Assembly: GCF_003268675.1 (NCBI RefSeq)
Contig: NZ_CP029378.1
Coordinates: forward strand, 806,001 to 870,000
Direction: 5' to 3'
Length of the DNA stretch: 64,000 nucleotides
From: Streptomyces bacillaris
GTDB lineage: Bacteria; Actinomycetota; Actinomycetes; Streptomycetales; Streptomycetaceae
The notes below the pieces were generated by a model. The model did no database searches. It was not told the DNA's origin and saw only the letters and a list, made by a program, of their open reading frames with translations. The first letter of the stretch is position 1. Every line of letters begins with the position of its first letter. The position numbers and the translations under genes were made by a program. This document shows, in pieces, positions 25,157 to 34,198 of the stretch.

Positions 25157-27112
25157 TCAGGAGAAGTCGGCCACGTTCTCGCGGGTGACCACCTTGACCG
25201 GCACCTTCACCGTCTTCTCCACCGTGTCGCCCTTCGCCGCCTTGACGGCGTTCTGCACGGCGATCCGGCCGAGTTCGCCGGGCTGCTGGGCCACCGAGGC
25301 GTAGAGCGTCCCGGCCTCGACCGCCTTCAGACCGTCCGGGGTGCCGTCGAAGCCGACGACCGACACGGACTTGCCCGCCTTGCCGCCGAGCGCCTTGACC
25401 GCGCCGAGCGCCATCTCGTCGTTCTCCGCGAAGACCCCGGTGATGTCCGGGTGGGACTGGATCAGGTTGGTCATGACGTCCAGGCCCTTGGTGCGGTCGA
25501 AGTCGGCGGGCTGCTTGGCGACCACCTTGATGCCCGGGTGGGCCTTGAGCCCTTCGGCGAAGCCCGCCCCGCGCTCACGGCTGGCGGAGGTGCCCGCCGT
25601 GCCCTGGAGGATGACGATGCTGCCCTTGCCGCCGAGCCGGTCGGCCAGCGCGTCGGCCGCGAGCTTGCCGCCCGCCACGTTGTCGGAGGCGACGAGGGTG
25701 GCGGTGTCGGCCTTGTTCACACCGCGGTCGGCGGCGATCACGGGGATGTCGGCCTGGTTGGCGCTGCGCACGCCCGGCCCCACGGCATCGGAGTCCACCG
25801 GGTTGACGATGATGGACGAGACGCCCGAACTGGTGAAGTTCTGAAGCTGGTTAGCCTGCTGCGAGGCGTCGTTCTGGGCGTCGGTGACGGTGAGGTCGAT
25901 GCCTGCCTTCTCCGCCTCGGCCTGTGCGCCCTCCTTCATCTGCACGAAGAAGGGGTTGTTCAGCGTCGAGAGGGACATGCCGACCTTCTTCGCGCCCCCG
26001 GACGAACCGGAGTTGAAGTAGGAGACACCGCCGACGACGACCGCCACGGCGAGCGCGGCCCCGGCGAACTTGAGCGCTCCCCTGCGCCCGGACCCGGGCG
26101 CGCCGGGTGCGGTGCCCGCCGAGGAGGCGGCGCCCGAACCGGCCTTGCGGCGCAGGGTGTCGAGGAGGACCGCCAGCGCGATGACGACGCCGATGACGAC
26201 CTGCTGCCAGAACGCCGAGACCGAGAGGAGGTTGAGGCCGTTGCGGAGGACGGCGAGGATGAGCGCGCCGATCAGGGTGCCGGACGCCTTGCCGACCCCG
26301 CCGGCCAGGCTGGCGCCGCCGATGACGACCGCGGCGATGGCGTCGAGTTCGTACCCCTGGGCGGCCTGCGGCTGCGCGGAGACCAGGCGCGAGGCCAGGA
26401 CGATGCCCGCGACGGCGGCGAAGAGGCCGGAGAGCGCGTAGATGACGATCTTCTGGCGCTTGACGCGGAGACCGGAGAGCCGGGCCGCCTCCTCGTTGCC
26501 GCCGATCGCGTACATCGAACGGCCGATGAAGGTGCGGCCCAGGATCAGCGCGGTGAGCAGCCCCATCGCGATCATCACGAGGACCGGCACGGGGAGCCAG
26601 CCGCCGAGCGTGTCACCGAGCCGTGCGACGGAGTCCGGGAACGCGATCGGGCTGCCCTGCGAGATGACCAGCGAGAGACCGCGGGCGATCGACAGCATGG
26701 CCAACGTCGCGATGAACGGCGGGAGTTTGCCGTACGAGACGAGGGCGCCGTTCACGAAGCCGCAGGCGATGCCGGTGACGATCGCGAGGATCACCGCGAG
26801 GACGACCGGCACCCCGGCGGACGTGGCCGACCAGGCGAGGACCGTCGCCGAGAGGGCCGCCACCGAGCCGACGGAGAGGTCGATGCCCGCCGAGACGATG
26901 ACGAAGGTGACGCCGAACGCGAGGATCGCGGTGACGGCCGCCTGCACGCCGACGTTCAGCAGGTTCTGGGTGGTCAGGAAGTCGCCGGAGAGCAGCGACA
27001 TCGCCACCAGCAGGACGACCAGGGCGCTCAGCGCCCCGTTGTCGAGCAGGACGCGGCGTATCACGGACGTGCCCCCCGCGCCCGTGTCACTCTTGAGTGT
27101 CTCAGTGGCCAC
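25157..27112 (-). CDS. Fused ribose ABC transporter permease and substrate-binding protein (RbsC-RbsB)
   Basis: Protein of 651 aa from GTG 27112 (GAGGAGG upstream). Residues about 15-325 are an RbsC-type permease with many membrane helices, including GIDLSVGSVAALS and the cytoplasmic IGGNEEAARLSGL coupling loop. After a linker (about 325-350, Ala/Gly/Ser) comes another membrane segment (FAGAALAVAVVVGGVSYF). It continues as an RbsB-type periplasmic-binding domain (KKVGMSLSTLNNPFFVQMKEGAQ to the end) with ribose-site-like residues NPVDSDAVGP and FDGTPDG. The binding domain is therefore tethered to the outer membrane face. The start overlaps the ATPase gene by 11 bp. Confidence 0.93.
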   Translation of the reverse strand: MATETLKSDTGAGGTSVIRRVLLDNGALSALVVLLVAMSLLSGDFLTTQNLLNVGVQAAVTAILAFGVTFVIVSAGIDLSVGSVAALSATVLAWSATSAGVPVVLAVILAIVTGIACGFVNGALVSYGKLPPFIATLAMLSIARGLSLVISQGSPIAFPDSVARLGDTLGGWLPVPVLVMIAMGLLTALILGRTFIGRSMYAIGGNEEAARLSGLRVKRQKIVIYALSGLFAAVAGIVLASRLVSAQPQAAQGYELDAIAAVVIGGASLAGGVGKASGTLIGALILAVLRNGLNLLSVSAFWQQVVIGVVIALAVLLDTLRRKAGSGAASSAGTAPGAPGSGRRGALKFAGAALAVAVVVGGVSYFNSGSSGGAKKVGMSLSTLNNPFFVQMKEGAQAEAEKAGIDLTVTDAQNDASQQANQLQNFTSSGVSSIIVNPVDSDAVGPGVRSANQADIPVIAADRGVNKADTATLVASDNVAGGKLAADALADRLGGKGSIVILQGTAGTSASRERGAGFAEGLKAHPGIKVVAKQPADFDRTKGLDVMTNLIQSHPDITGVFAENDEMALGAVKALGGKAGKSVSVVGFDGTPDGLKAVEAGTLYASVAQQPGELGRIAVQNAVKAAKGDTVEKTVKVPVKVVTRENVADFS

Positions 27113-28754
27113 GGGGGCCCTCCTCTGCGTTCTTCGGTGCGGGGTGTTCGTCGGACGCCTCGGTGGAGACCGCGAGGGCCATGACGGCGTCCTGGGTGGC
27201 CTGTTCGGCGGGGAGTTCACCGGCGATCCGGCCCTGGGCCATGACCAGCACCCGGTCGCTCATACCGAGGACCTCGGGCAGATCGCTGGAGATCATCAGG
27301 ACGGCGTGGCCGGACGCGGTGAGTTCGTTGATGAGCTGGTAGATCTCGACCTTGGCGCCGACGTCGATGCCCCGGGTCGGTTCGTCCAGGATCAGCACCC
27401 GGGTGTCGGCCAGCAGCCACTTGCCGATGACGACCTTCTGCTGGTTGCCGCCGGAGAGCGTACGGACGTGCTGGCCGAGGCCGGACATGCGGACGCCGAG
27501 CTGCTTCGCGATGCGTGCGGCCGCCGTACGCTGCGCCTTGAGGTCCACCAGCCCGGAGCGGGTGGCGGTACGCAGGGTGACCAGGCCCAGGTTCTCCTGT
27601 ACGGAGGCGTCCAGGACCAGGCCCTGCCCCTTGCGGTCCTCCGGCACGAGGCCTATCCCGGCGCCCATCGCGGCGGGCACGTCGTGCCGGGCGAGGCGCT
27701 GCCCCCGCACGTCGACGGTGCCCGTGTCGTAGGGGTCCGCGCCGAAGACCGCGCGCGCCACCTCCGTACGACCGGCGCCGACGAGACCGGCGAGGCCGAC
27801 CACTTCCCCGGCGTGCACGTCGAAGCTGATGTCGTGGAAGACACCGTCCCGGGTCAGTCCGCGCACGGAGAGCAACACCTCACCGGCGTCGGGGCGTTCG
27901 CGTGGGTACTGCTGCTCGATGCTGCGGCCCACCATGAGCTGGACGAGCCGGTCCTCGGGCGTTGAGGCGGGCACCTGGTCGATGCTGCGGCCGTCGCGCA
28001 GGACGGTGACGCGGTCACCGAGTGCGGCGATCTCCTCCAAGTGGTGGGTGATGAAGACGATTCCGACGCCGTCGGCACGCAACTGCCGGACGATGGCGAA
28101 GAGTTTGTCGACCTCTTCCGAGGTGAGCACGGCGGTCGGCTCGTCCATGATGAGGACGCGGGCCTCCAGGCTCAGCGCCTTGGCGATCTCGACCATCTGG
28201 AGCCGGGCGATGCCCAGTTCGCGGACCTTGGCGTCGGGCCGCACATCGACACCGACCCGGCGCAGCAGCTTCTCCGCGTCGGCCCGCATCCGCCGGTGGT
28301 CGACGAGCCCGAAGCGGCGCGGCTGTCGGCCGAGGTAGATGTTCTCGGCCACCGTCAGATCGGGGACGAGGTTGAACTCCTGGTAGATGGTGGCGATCCC
28401 GAGCCGTTCGGCGGCCTGGGCGTCGTCGATGCGCACCTCGCGCCCCTCGGCGAGGATGCGGCCCCGGTCGGGGCGGTAGGCGCCGGAGAGCATCTTGATG
28501 AGGGTGCTCTTTCCGGCGCCGTTCTCGCCCAGCAGGACGTGGACCTCACCGCGGCGCAGGTCGAAGTCGACGTTGTCGAGCGCCACCACACCGGGGAAGG
28601 TCTTGCGCAGCCCTTCGATGCGCAGCAACTCATCGGGGTGGGCCGCCGGTTGTCCGTCCGGGCGGGTAACCGGCCGCTCGTCCGGCGTGGTCGCCGCCGG
28701 CTCGGGTCGTTCCTCCGGCTCCGGCCGCTCCGGCCGTTCCTCCGATGCGGTCAC
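27102..28754 (-). CDS. rbsA: Ribose-type sugar ABC transporter ATP-binding protein
   Basis: Protein of 550 aa with two ABC domains, as in RbsA/MglA. The first has Walker A GENGAGKST and Walker B LIMDEPTA. The second has a degenerate Walker A (GLVGAGRTE) but intact signature LSGGNQQKV and LILDEPTRGID. A 45-aa Glu/Pro-rich N-terminal extension precedes the core. GTG 28754 is preceded by AGGAG and overlaps the lacI-type stop by 4 bp, so regulator and transporter are one transcript. Confidence 0.93.
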   Translation of the reverse strand: MTASEERPERPEPEERPEPAATTPDERPVTRPDGQPAAHPDELLRIEGLRKTFPGVVALDNVDFDLRRGEVHVLLGENGAGKSTLIKMLSGAYRPDRGRILAEGREVRIDDAQAAERLGIATIYQEFNLVPDLTVAENIYLGRQPRRFGLVDHRRMRADAEKLLRRVGVDVRPDAKVRELGIARLQMVEIAKALSLEARVLIMDEPTAVLTSEEVDKLFAIVRQLRADGVGIVFITHHLEEIAALGDRVTVLRDGRSIDQVPASTPEDRLVQLMVGRSIEQQYPRERPDAGEVLLSVRGLTRDGVFHDISFDVHAGEVVGLAGLVGAGRTEVARAVFGADPYDTGTVDVRGQRLARHDVPAAMGAGIGLVPEDRKGQGLVLDASVQENLGLVTLRTATRSGLVDLKAQRTAAARIAKQLGVRMSGLGQHVRTLSGGNQQKVVIGKWLLADTRVLILDEPTRGIDVGAKVEIYQLINELTASGHAVLMISSDLPEVLGMSDRVLVMAQGRIAGELPAEQATQDAVMALAVSTEASDEHPAPKNAEEGPRGH

Positions 28755-29767
28755 CGGGTGCTCCTCTGGTCGGTCGCGTCCTGGCCGCACGAGCGGCGTA
28801 CGACGAGACGGGCGGGCAGGGTGACGGACTGCGGGGTCCGTCCTTCGATCAGGTCGGCCAGCGCGCGGACGGCGGCCCGGGCGAGGTCCGCGGTCGGCTG
28901 GGCGACGGCGGTGATCGGCGGGTCCGTGTGGACGAACCACGGGATGTCGTCGAAGGCGGCGAGCGCGATGTCGTCGGGGACCCGCAGCCCCCGGGCCCGG
29001 ATCGCGTCCAGCGCGCCGAGCGCCATCAGGTTGTCGGCGGCGAACACGACCTCGGGCGGCTCGGCCAGGGCGAGGAACCGCTCGGTGGCCCGCCGCCCGC
29101 TGGCGGCCTGGAAGTCGCCCTGCCCGATGTAGGCACCGGGCAGCGCGAGCCCCAGCTCCCGCAGGGCCTCCCGGAACGCCTCGACGCGCTCGTTGCCGGT
29201 GGTGGTGGCCGCGGGCCCGGCGATGATCGCGAGCCTGCGGTGGCCGAGCCCGTGCAGATGCGCCACCAGGTCCCTGACCGCCCCCGTGCCGTCGGCCCGG
29301 ACGACGGGCACGTCGATGCCCGGGATCCAGCGGTCCACGAAGACCATCGGCGTACCGCTCAGGGACACCTCCCGCATCAGCGGGGAGCCCCCGTCGGCGG
29401 GCGAGACGAGCAGTCCGTCGATCCTGCGGTCGATGAGCGTGCGGATGTGGTGGTCCTGGAGCTCGGGCCGCTCGTCGGCGTTGCCGATGATGACGCTGTA
29501 GCCGAGGGCCCGCGCCTCCTCCTCGACGAACCGGGCCAGCTCGGTGAAGTACGGGTTCAGTACGTCACTGATGACCAGGCCAAGCGTCCGGGTCTGCGCG
29601 GTGCGCAGGGAGCGGGCCACGGCGTTGGGCCGGTAGCCGAGGGCGTCGACGGCGGCGAGAACGCGCGTGCGCGCCTCCGCGCTGACGGACGGATGGCTGT
29701 TCAGCACCCGCGAGACCGTGGCGACGGAGACCCCCGCCTGGGCCGCGACATCCTTGATGCTCGCCAT
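28751..29767 (-). CDS. LacI-family transcriptional repressor of the ribose operon
   Basis: Protein of 338 aa: N-terminal LacI helix-turn-helix IKDVAAQAGVSVATVSRVLN and hinge helix PNAVARSLRT, then a periplasmic-binding-like effector domain (about 60-330). It is the first gene of the operon and overlaps rbsA by 4 bp, so it should be autoregulated. Two copies of an AATCGATT-centred operator lie 69-104 bp upstream. The likely inducer is ribose or a derivative. Confidence 0.93.
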   Translation of the reverse strand: MASIKDVAAQAGVSVATVSRVLNSHPSVSAEARTRVLAAVDALGYRPNAVARSLRTAQTRTLGLVISDVLNPYFTELARFVEEEARALGYSVIIGNADERPELQDHHIRTLIDRRIDGLLVSPADGGSPLMREVSLSGTPMVFVDRWIPGIDVPVVRADGTGAVRDLVAHLHGLGHRRLAIIAGPAATTTGNERVEAFREALRELGLALPGAYIGQGDFQAASGRRATERFLALAEPPEVVFAADNLMALGALDAIRARGLRVPDDIALAAFDDIPWFVHTDPPITAVAQPTADLARAAVRALADLIEGRTPQSVTLPARLVVRRSCGQDATDQRSTR

Positions 29768-29835
29768 GTCCGGACCACCTCCTTGTGGTTTCCGTACACC
29801 TCGAAACCAGGGGGTGGTGCGCTCGCACGACGCCG

Positions 29836-29849
29836 TGGAATCGATTACA
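29836..29849. promoter_or_regulatory. LacI-type operator, proximal copy
   Basis: Sequence TGGAATCGATTACA with palindromic core AATCGATT, of the LacI-family operator type. An identical 14-mer begins 22 bp further upstream, so both face the same side of the helix. They lie ahead of the lacI-rbs operon. Confidence 0.75.
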
Positions 29850-29857
29850 GCGATGAT

Positions 29858-29871
29858 TGGAATCGATTACA
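29858..29871. promoter_or_regulatory. LacI-type operator, distal copy
   Basis: Second exact copy of TGGAATCGATTACA, centre to centre 22 bp from the first, about two helical turns. Tandem sites would allow cooperative repressor binding. Confidence 0.75.
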
Positions 29872-30187
29872 CGGCTGAAAACAAGCCCCTCCTCCGTGTC
29901 CGAGACCGGATCGTGACAGGAGGCAGGTCCGGCCCCGATCGCGAGGCCGGGGTGTGCCGTACGGGAACGCGGAGGACGCCGACCTGCGCCGGGCGGCCTC
30001 CGCCGGCCGACGCGGGTGCGCGGGCGCGGGTCGGCACGTTCCCGCGGGCGGACCCGTGACCTCTCCCGCGGCCTCGCCGTGCCGGGATGCTCGCCCAGGT
30101 GTCCGGCCCCGCCGCTCGTTCGTCCGACGGGGCCGGCAGCGGCGATCGCCCGCCGTCGGCTTCAGCCGCTTCGGCCCGGCGCGATTC
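29872..30187. other. Non-coding stretch between ribose operon and ABC exporter
   Basis: About 316 bp between the distal operator and the end of the ABC permease gene. Open frames here are biased-composition artefacts with no ribosome site or family resemblance. I see no RNA gene or strong hairpin. Confidence 0.5.
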
Positions 30188-31834
30188 TCACTTGGCTTCC
30201 AGGTCTCGGCGCCGGAAGCCGGCCATGCCCAGCATGATCAGTCCGGCCGCGACCGCGGTGAGGGCGATGAGGGGGGTCCAGCTCATCGACACGGCCGGGA
30301 GTGCGGGCACATGACCGAAGGGCGACACCCCGTTCATCCACTCGGGGAGCCCCAGCATCGGACCGAGGTATCCGACGAGGAACGCGTACGCCGGCACGGT
30401 CCAGGCCGCGGCGCCGGCCCGGGGGAACCAGCCGAAGAGCGCGACGCTCACCCCCGCCGTCACCCACAGCGCGGGAGCATGTACCGCGGCGGACACCACC
30501 AGCTCACCCACGAGGCCGCCGTCGCCGGTGGACGCGGCACCGGCGAGGCCGAAACCGAGCCCGGCGGCCAGGAGCAGTGCCGTGCCGCCGACGAGGGCAA
30601 CGCCGACATGTGCGCCCAGCCACCGGTCCCGCGAGAGGCCGGTGGCCAGAAGCGGCTCCGCCCGGCCGGCGGTCTCCTCGGCCCTCGGCCGCAGCGACGC
30701 CATCACCACGTGGACGGCGCCGACGACGGCGATGACGACCATCACCATGGAGGCGAACGACTCCGCGACGGAACTCCCACCGATCCGCGCCAGAGCCTCC
30801 TGGAGCTGCTCGACGCCCTCCACCATGTCAGCGGCGTCACCGAGGATGGAACCGTACATGGCGCCCATCACGAACAGCCCTGCCCCGAAGCCCAGCAGGG
30901 TCGCCCGATGCAGCCGCAAGGCGAACCCGAAGGGCCTGGTCAGGGCATCGGACGCATGACGGCGTCCGAGCCGTGCGGGCCGGAGGCCCGCGCCCACGTC
31001 GCGCCGGGTACTCAGCGCGAAGCCTCCGGCGGCGGCCAGTACCGCCGACGCCAGGCAGAGAAGCAGCGGCCACCAGCGGTCGTCGACGAAGACGTAGGTG
31101 CGCTGCACCCAGCCGATCGGCGTCAGCCAGGACAGGGCCTCGTTGCCGACGTCACCGGCGGCTCGCAGCACGTAGGAGACACCGATCAGTGCCAGCGCCG
31201 CACCTGACGCCCCGCGGGAGTGGGCGGTGAGCTGCGCGGTGGCGGCCGCCACACCGGCGAAGACGAGACCGGCCGCCGCATGGGCCAGCCCGTACAGCAG
31301 GGCCTCACCGGGGCTGATGCGGTCGATGCCCGCCGCGATCAGGGCCAGCGCCACCAGGGCGGCGAGAGCGATGTTGGCGACGGCCGCTACTGCCAGGGCG
31401 GAGGCCAGTTGGGCGTGGCGCCCCACGACGGTGGAACGCACCAGCTCGGCCCGGCCGGTCTCCTCCTCGGTCCGTGTGTGCCGGACGACGATCAGCACGC
31501 TCATCAGGCCGACCAGCACGACCGCGAAGCCGAGCAGCTGGTGCCCGAGCATCGCGCCGACGTCGTAGTTCGACAGGTAGTGGCGCGGACCGGTCATCAC
31601 GACCGCCGCGGGACCGTCCATGAGGGCGGCGACCCCGGCCCGGTCCTCGGCGGTGGGGTAAAGGGCCTCGTACTGGGCCGCGGTCGCGAGTGTGCCGAGG
31701 GTGAGGGCCGTCAGCCAGACGGAGAGCCTCACGCGGTCCCTGCGCAGGGCGAACCGGACGAGGGCCGCGGTGCCGACGAACCCGCCGGAGCCGGGCGGGC
31801 CGGCGGTACGGACCCCGTTGACGGTGGCGGTCAT
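30188..31834 (-). CDS. ABC exporter permease, ABC-2 type, two-module
   Basis: Protein of 548 aa with about 12 predicted membrane helices in two repeats. Each repeat has a cytoplasmic [14 protein letters not shown] or [16 protein letters not shown] loop, typical of actinomycete exporters often annotated as polyketide antibiotic exporters. It pairs with the ATPase gene, whose stop overlaps its start by 4 bp. Likely exports a hydrophobic compound or mediates self-resistance; the substrate is unknown. Confidence 0.85.
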   Translation of the reverse strand: MTATVNGVRTAGPPGSGGFVGTAALVRFALRRDRVRLSVWLTALTLGTLATAAQYEALYPTAEDRAGVAALMDGPAAVVMTGPRHYLSNYDVGAMLGHQLLGFAVVLVGLMSVLIVVRHTRTEEETGRAELVRSTVVGRHAQLASALAVAAVANIALAALVALALIAAGIDRISPGEALLYGLAHAAAGLVFAGVAAATAQLTAHSRGASGAALALIGVSYVLRAAGDVGNEALSWLTPIGWVQRTYVFVDDRWWPLLLCLASAVLAAAGGFALSTRRDVGAGLRPARLGRRHASDALTRPFGFALRLHRATLLGFGAGLFVMGAMYGSILGDAADMVEGVEQLQEALARIGGSSVAESFASMVMVVIAVVGAVHVVMASLRPRAEETAGRAEPLLATGLSRDRWLGAHVGVALVGGTALLLAAGLGFGLAGAASTGDGGLVGELVVSAAVHAPALWVTAGVSVALFGWFPRAGAAAWTVPAYAFLVGYLGPMLGLPEWMNGVSPFGHVPALPAVSMSWTPLIALTAVAAGLIMLGMAGFRRRDLEAK

Positions 31835-32808
31835 CGGGGGCCCCCGCCGTCGGGGGCCGGTGCGGTCTCCGGGGCGCCGTGGCTCTCGGCACCAGCGGCG
31901 CGTACGGCGTCACCGCCGACAGCGCGCTCGCCCCCGTAGTGACGGAGCATCAGCTCCTCCAGTGTCGGCGGATGGCTGACCAGGCTGCGGATGCCGAACG
32001 CGCCGAGCTCACGGAGCGCGGCCCCGAGGTGTACGCCGTCGGCGGCGAAGCTGACCTGACCACCGCGAACCAGAACATCGTGGACACCGGGCAGGGCGTC
32101 GAGTCCGACGGCCGTCCGCTCGGTCTCGGCCTCCACCGTCGTGCGGGTCAGATGACGCATCTCGGCCAGGGTGCCCGACTGGACGTTCCGCCCCTGCCGG
32201 ATGATGCTCACGCGGTCGCAGAGCTTCTCCACCTGGGCCAGGATGTGGCTGGACAGCAGCACAGTCCGGCCGGCCGCCTTCGCCTGGAGGATGACGTCCT
32301 GGAATACGGCCTCCATGAGCGGGTCGAGGCCCGCGGTCGGTTCGTCCAGGAGCAGGAGTTCGGCGTCGGAGGCGAGCGCCGCGACGATGGCGACCTTCTG
32401 CCGGTTCCCCTTGGAGTAGGCGCGGCCCTTCTTGGTCGGATCCAGGTCGAAACGCTCCACCAGCTCATCGCGGCGCCGTCGGTCGAGGTCCCCGCGGAGC
32501 TTCGACAGGAGGTCGATCGCCTCCCCTCCGGTGAGGTTGGGCCACAGCTCCACGTCACCTGGCACATAGGCGAGCCTCCGGTGCAGGGCGACCGCCTCCC
32601 GCCATGGATCCCCGCCCAGGAGCCGAGCGGTGCCCGAGTCTCCGCGCAGCAGTCCGAGCAGGATGCGGATCGTGGTGGACTTGCCCGCCCCGTTGGGGCC
32701 GAGGAAGCCATGGACCTCGCCTTCGTCGACGTCGAGGTCGAGGCCGTCGAGTGCCTGGGTGGGGCCGAACGACTTGCGCAGTCCGGCCACGGCGATCGCT
32801 TTGGTCAT
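31831..32808 (-). CDS. ABC exporter ATP-binding protein
   Basis: Protein of 325 aa: Walker [11 protein letters not shown], Walker [13 protein letters not shown] and an unusual signature region [15 protein letters not shown] (SKGNRQK replacing LSGGQ), as in the antibiotic-exporter subfamily. A C-terminal regulatory tail of about 100 aa follows. It is first in the two-gene operon, divergent from a MarR/GbsR-like regulator with a palindrome between them. Probably induced when the regulator leaves that site. Confidence 0.9.
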   Translation of the reverse strand: MTKAIAVAGLRKSFGPTQALDGLDLDVDEGEVHGFLGPNGAGKSTTIRILLGLLRGDSGTARLLGGDPWREAVALHRRLAYVPGDVELWPNLTGGEAIDLLSKLRGDLDRRRRDELVERFDLDPTKKGRAYSKGNRQKVAIVAALASDAELLLLDEPTAGLDPLMEAVFQDVILQAKAAGRTVLLSSHILAQVEKLCDRVSIIRQGRNVQSGTLAEMRHLTRTTVEAETERTAVGLDALPGVHDVLVRGGQVSFAADGVHLGAALRELGAFGIRSLVSHPPTLEELMLRHYGGERAVGGDAVRAAGAESHGAPETAPAPDGGGPR

Positions 32809-32827
32809 GACGCCGAACGTACGCTTA

Positions 32828-32845
32828 CTTCACAAAGTTGTGAAG
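32828..32845. promoter_or_regulatory. Palindromic operator between ABC exporter and regulator
   Basis: Near-perfect palindrome CTTCACAA-AG-TTGTGAAG, the most AT-rich spot in the region, extended by outer arms ACGCTT (32821-32826) and AAGCGT. It lies 20 bp upstream of the exporter ATPase start and about 87 bp upstream of the divergent regulator. Typical size and placement for a MarR/GbsR-family dimer site. Confidence 0.8.
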
Positions 32846-32931
32846 TTAAGGAAGCGTATGAATGGTTCGGTAGGCTCGGTGGGAGGGGGCGGGCATCGGA
32901 ACGCCGGGGACACGGGAACGGGAGCCACACG

Positions 32932-33456
32932 ATGGACGAGCGGCAGCACCACGGCCGAGCGGATGACGACGGCAGGCGGACCACCGACAACGGGGCCGCC
33001 ACTTCCCAGTTCGTCGAGCGCTTCGCCGCCCAGCTCGTCGAGGCCGGTATGGCGCGTATGCCCGCCCGGGTCTTCGCGGCGCTGCTCTCGTCGGACGAGG
33101 GCGCCCTGACCTCAGCCGAGCTGGGAGAGCGGCTGAAGGTCAGTCCGGCGGCCGTATCGGGGGCCGTCCGCCACCTCGCCCAGGTCAACATGGTCAGCCG
33201 GGAGAGGGAGCCCGGATCGCGGCGCGAGCGCTACCGCGTCCAGGGGGATCAGTGGCACAGCGCCCTGATGGAGCGCGAAGCGGTGCTGAGGGGGTGGCAG
33301 GCGACCCTGCGGGAGGGCGTGGACCACTTCGGGCTGCAGACCCCTCAGGGACGCAGGATCAACGACACCCTGGAGTTCTTCCAGTTCCTCGAGAAGGAGT
33401 TCGCCTTGCTGATGGACCGTTGGGAGGCGCGCAGGACCCGTGCGTCGGACCGTTGA
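32932..33456 (+). CDS. MarR/GbsR-like winged-helix transcriptional regulator
   Basis: Protein of 174 aa; the start ATG 32932 has GGAG 7 bases upstream. The wHTH is visible as LTSAELGERLKVSPAAVSGAVRHLAQVNMVSREREPGSRRERYRV, followed by helices ending FFQFLEKEFALLMDRWEARR, the pattern of GbsR/MarR-like exporter regulators. Divergent from the ABC exporter it probably represses, by binding the palindrome at 32828-32845. Confidence 0.85.
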   Translation: MDERQHHGRADDDGRRTTDNGAATSQFVERFAAQLVEAGMARMPARVFAALLSSDEGALTSAELGERLKVSPAAVSGAVRHLAQVNMVSREREPGSRRERYRVQGDQWHSALMEREAVLRGWQATLREGVDHFGLQTPQGRRINDTLEFFQFLEKEFALLMDRWEARRTRASDR

Positions 33457-33461
33457 CCGGA

Positions 33462-33487
33462 CGGTCCGACGCCACCCCGTCGGACCG
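33462..33487. terminator. Bidirectional hairpin between convergent genes
   Basis: Inverted repeat CGGTCCGACG / CGTCGGACCG with a 6-base loop in the 52-bp gap between the regulator gene (plus) and the ktrA-like gene (minus). It can serve both strands. Confidence 0.7.
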
Positions 33488-33508
33488 GACGGATCCCGCC
33501 CGGTGGCC

Positions 33509-34198
33509 CTACAGGAGTTCGCTGAACCGTTCGGTCGCTCGGGTCCGTCCGGCCACGATGATGGTGTCGTCCGCCGCGACGACGGTCTCGGCGGTGGCGT
33601 AGGTGAAGCCCTCGCCGGGGCGCTTGATGGCGACGACCGTGACGCCGAAGCGGGAGCGCACGGCGCTGTTGGAGAGCGGGAGCCCGATGATGTCCGTCGG
33701 CGCGCTGGTCTTGACCATGGCGAAGTCGTCCTCGAACTCGATGTAGTCGAGCATGCGTCCGCGGACGAGGTGGGCGACTCGCTGGCCCATGTCGTGCTCG
33801 GGATAGACGACGTGATGGACCCCGAGCTGTGTGAGGATGCGGCCGTGGGCCTCGCTGATGGCCTTGGCCCAGACGTTCTGGATACCGAAGGAGACAAGCA
33901 GCGAGGCGGTGAGGATACTCGCTTCGAGGTCGGTGCCGATGGCGACGACGGCACGGTCGAACTCGTGGACGCCCAGCTGCCGCAGGGCGTCCTCCTTGGT
34001 GGAGTCCGCACGCACGACATGGGTGAGGGCACCGGAGAGGGCCTGAACCGCTTCCGCGCTCTCGTCGATACCGAGCACCTCGGTGTCCTCGTCGACCAGC
34101 TCCAGGGCCAGCGCGCGACCGAAGCGGCCCAGTCCGATGACGACCACGGACCCCCGCGATCCCGTGCGGCGCTTCTTGGAGGTGGGTTTCCTAGCCAA
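33509..34198 (-). CDS. ktrA: KtrA/TrkA-type potassium channel gating subunit
   Basis: Protein of 229 aa: RCK_N Rossmann domain with VVVIGLGRFGRALALEL (GxGxxG) and acidic VLGIDES, followed by an RCK_C domain (about 140-229). It forms the cytoplasmic ring that gates the KtrB membrane subunit in response to nucleotides. Start set at TTG 34198, which overlaps the ktrB end by 8 bp and has GAGGAG about 10 bases upstream; this start is moderately certain. It is second in the operon. Confidence 0.88.
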   Translation of the reverse strand: MARKPTSKKRRTGSRGSVVVIGLGRFGRALALELVDEDTEVLGIDESAEAVQALSGALTHVVRADSTKEDALRQLGVHEFDRAVVAIGTDLEASILTASLLVSFGIQNVWAKAISEAHGRILTQLGVHHVVYPEHDMGQRVAHLVRGRMLDYIEFEDDFAMVKTSAPTDIIGLPLSNSAVRSRFGVTVVAIKRPGEGFTYATAETVVAADDTIIVAGRTRATERFSELL

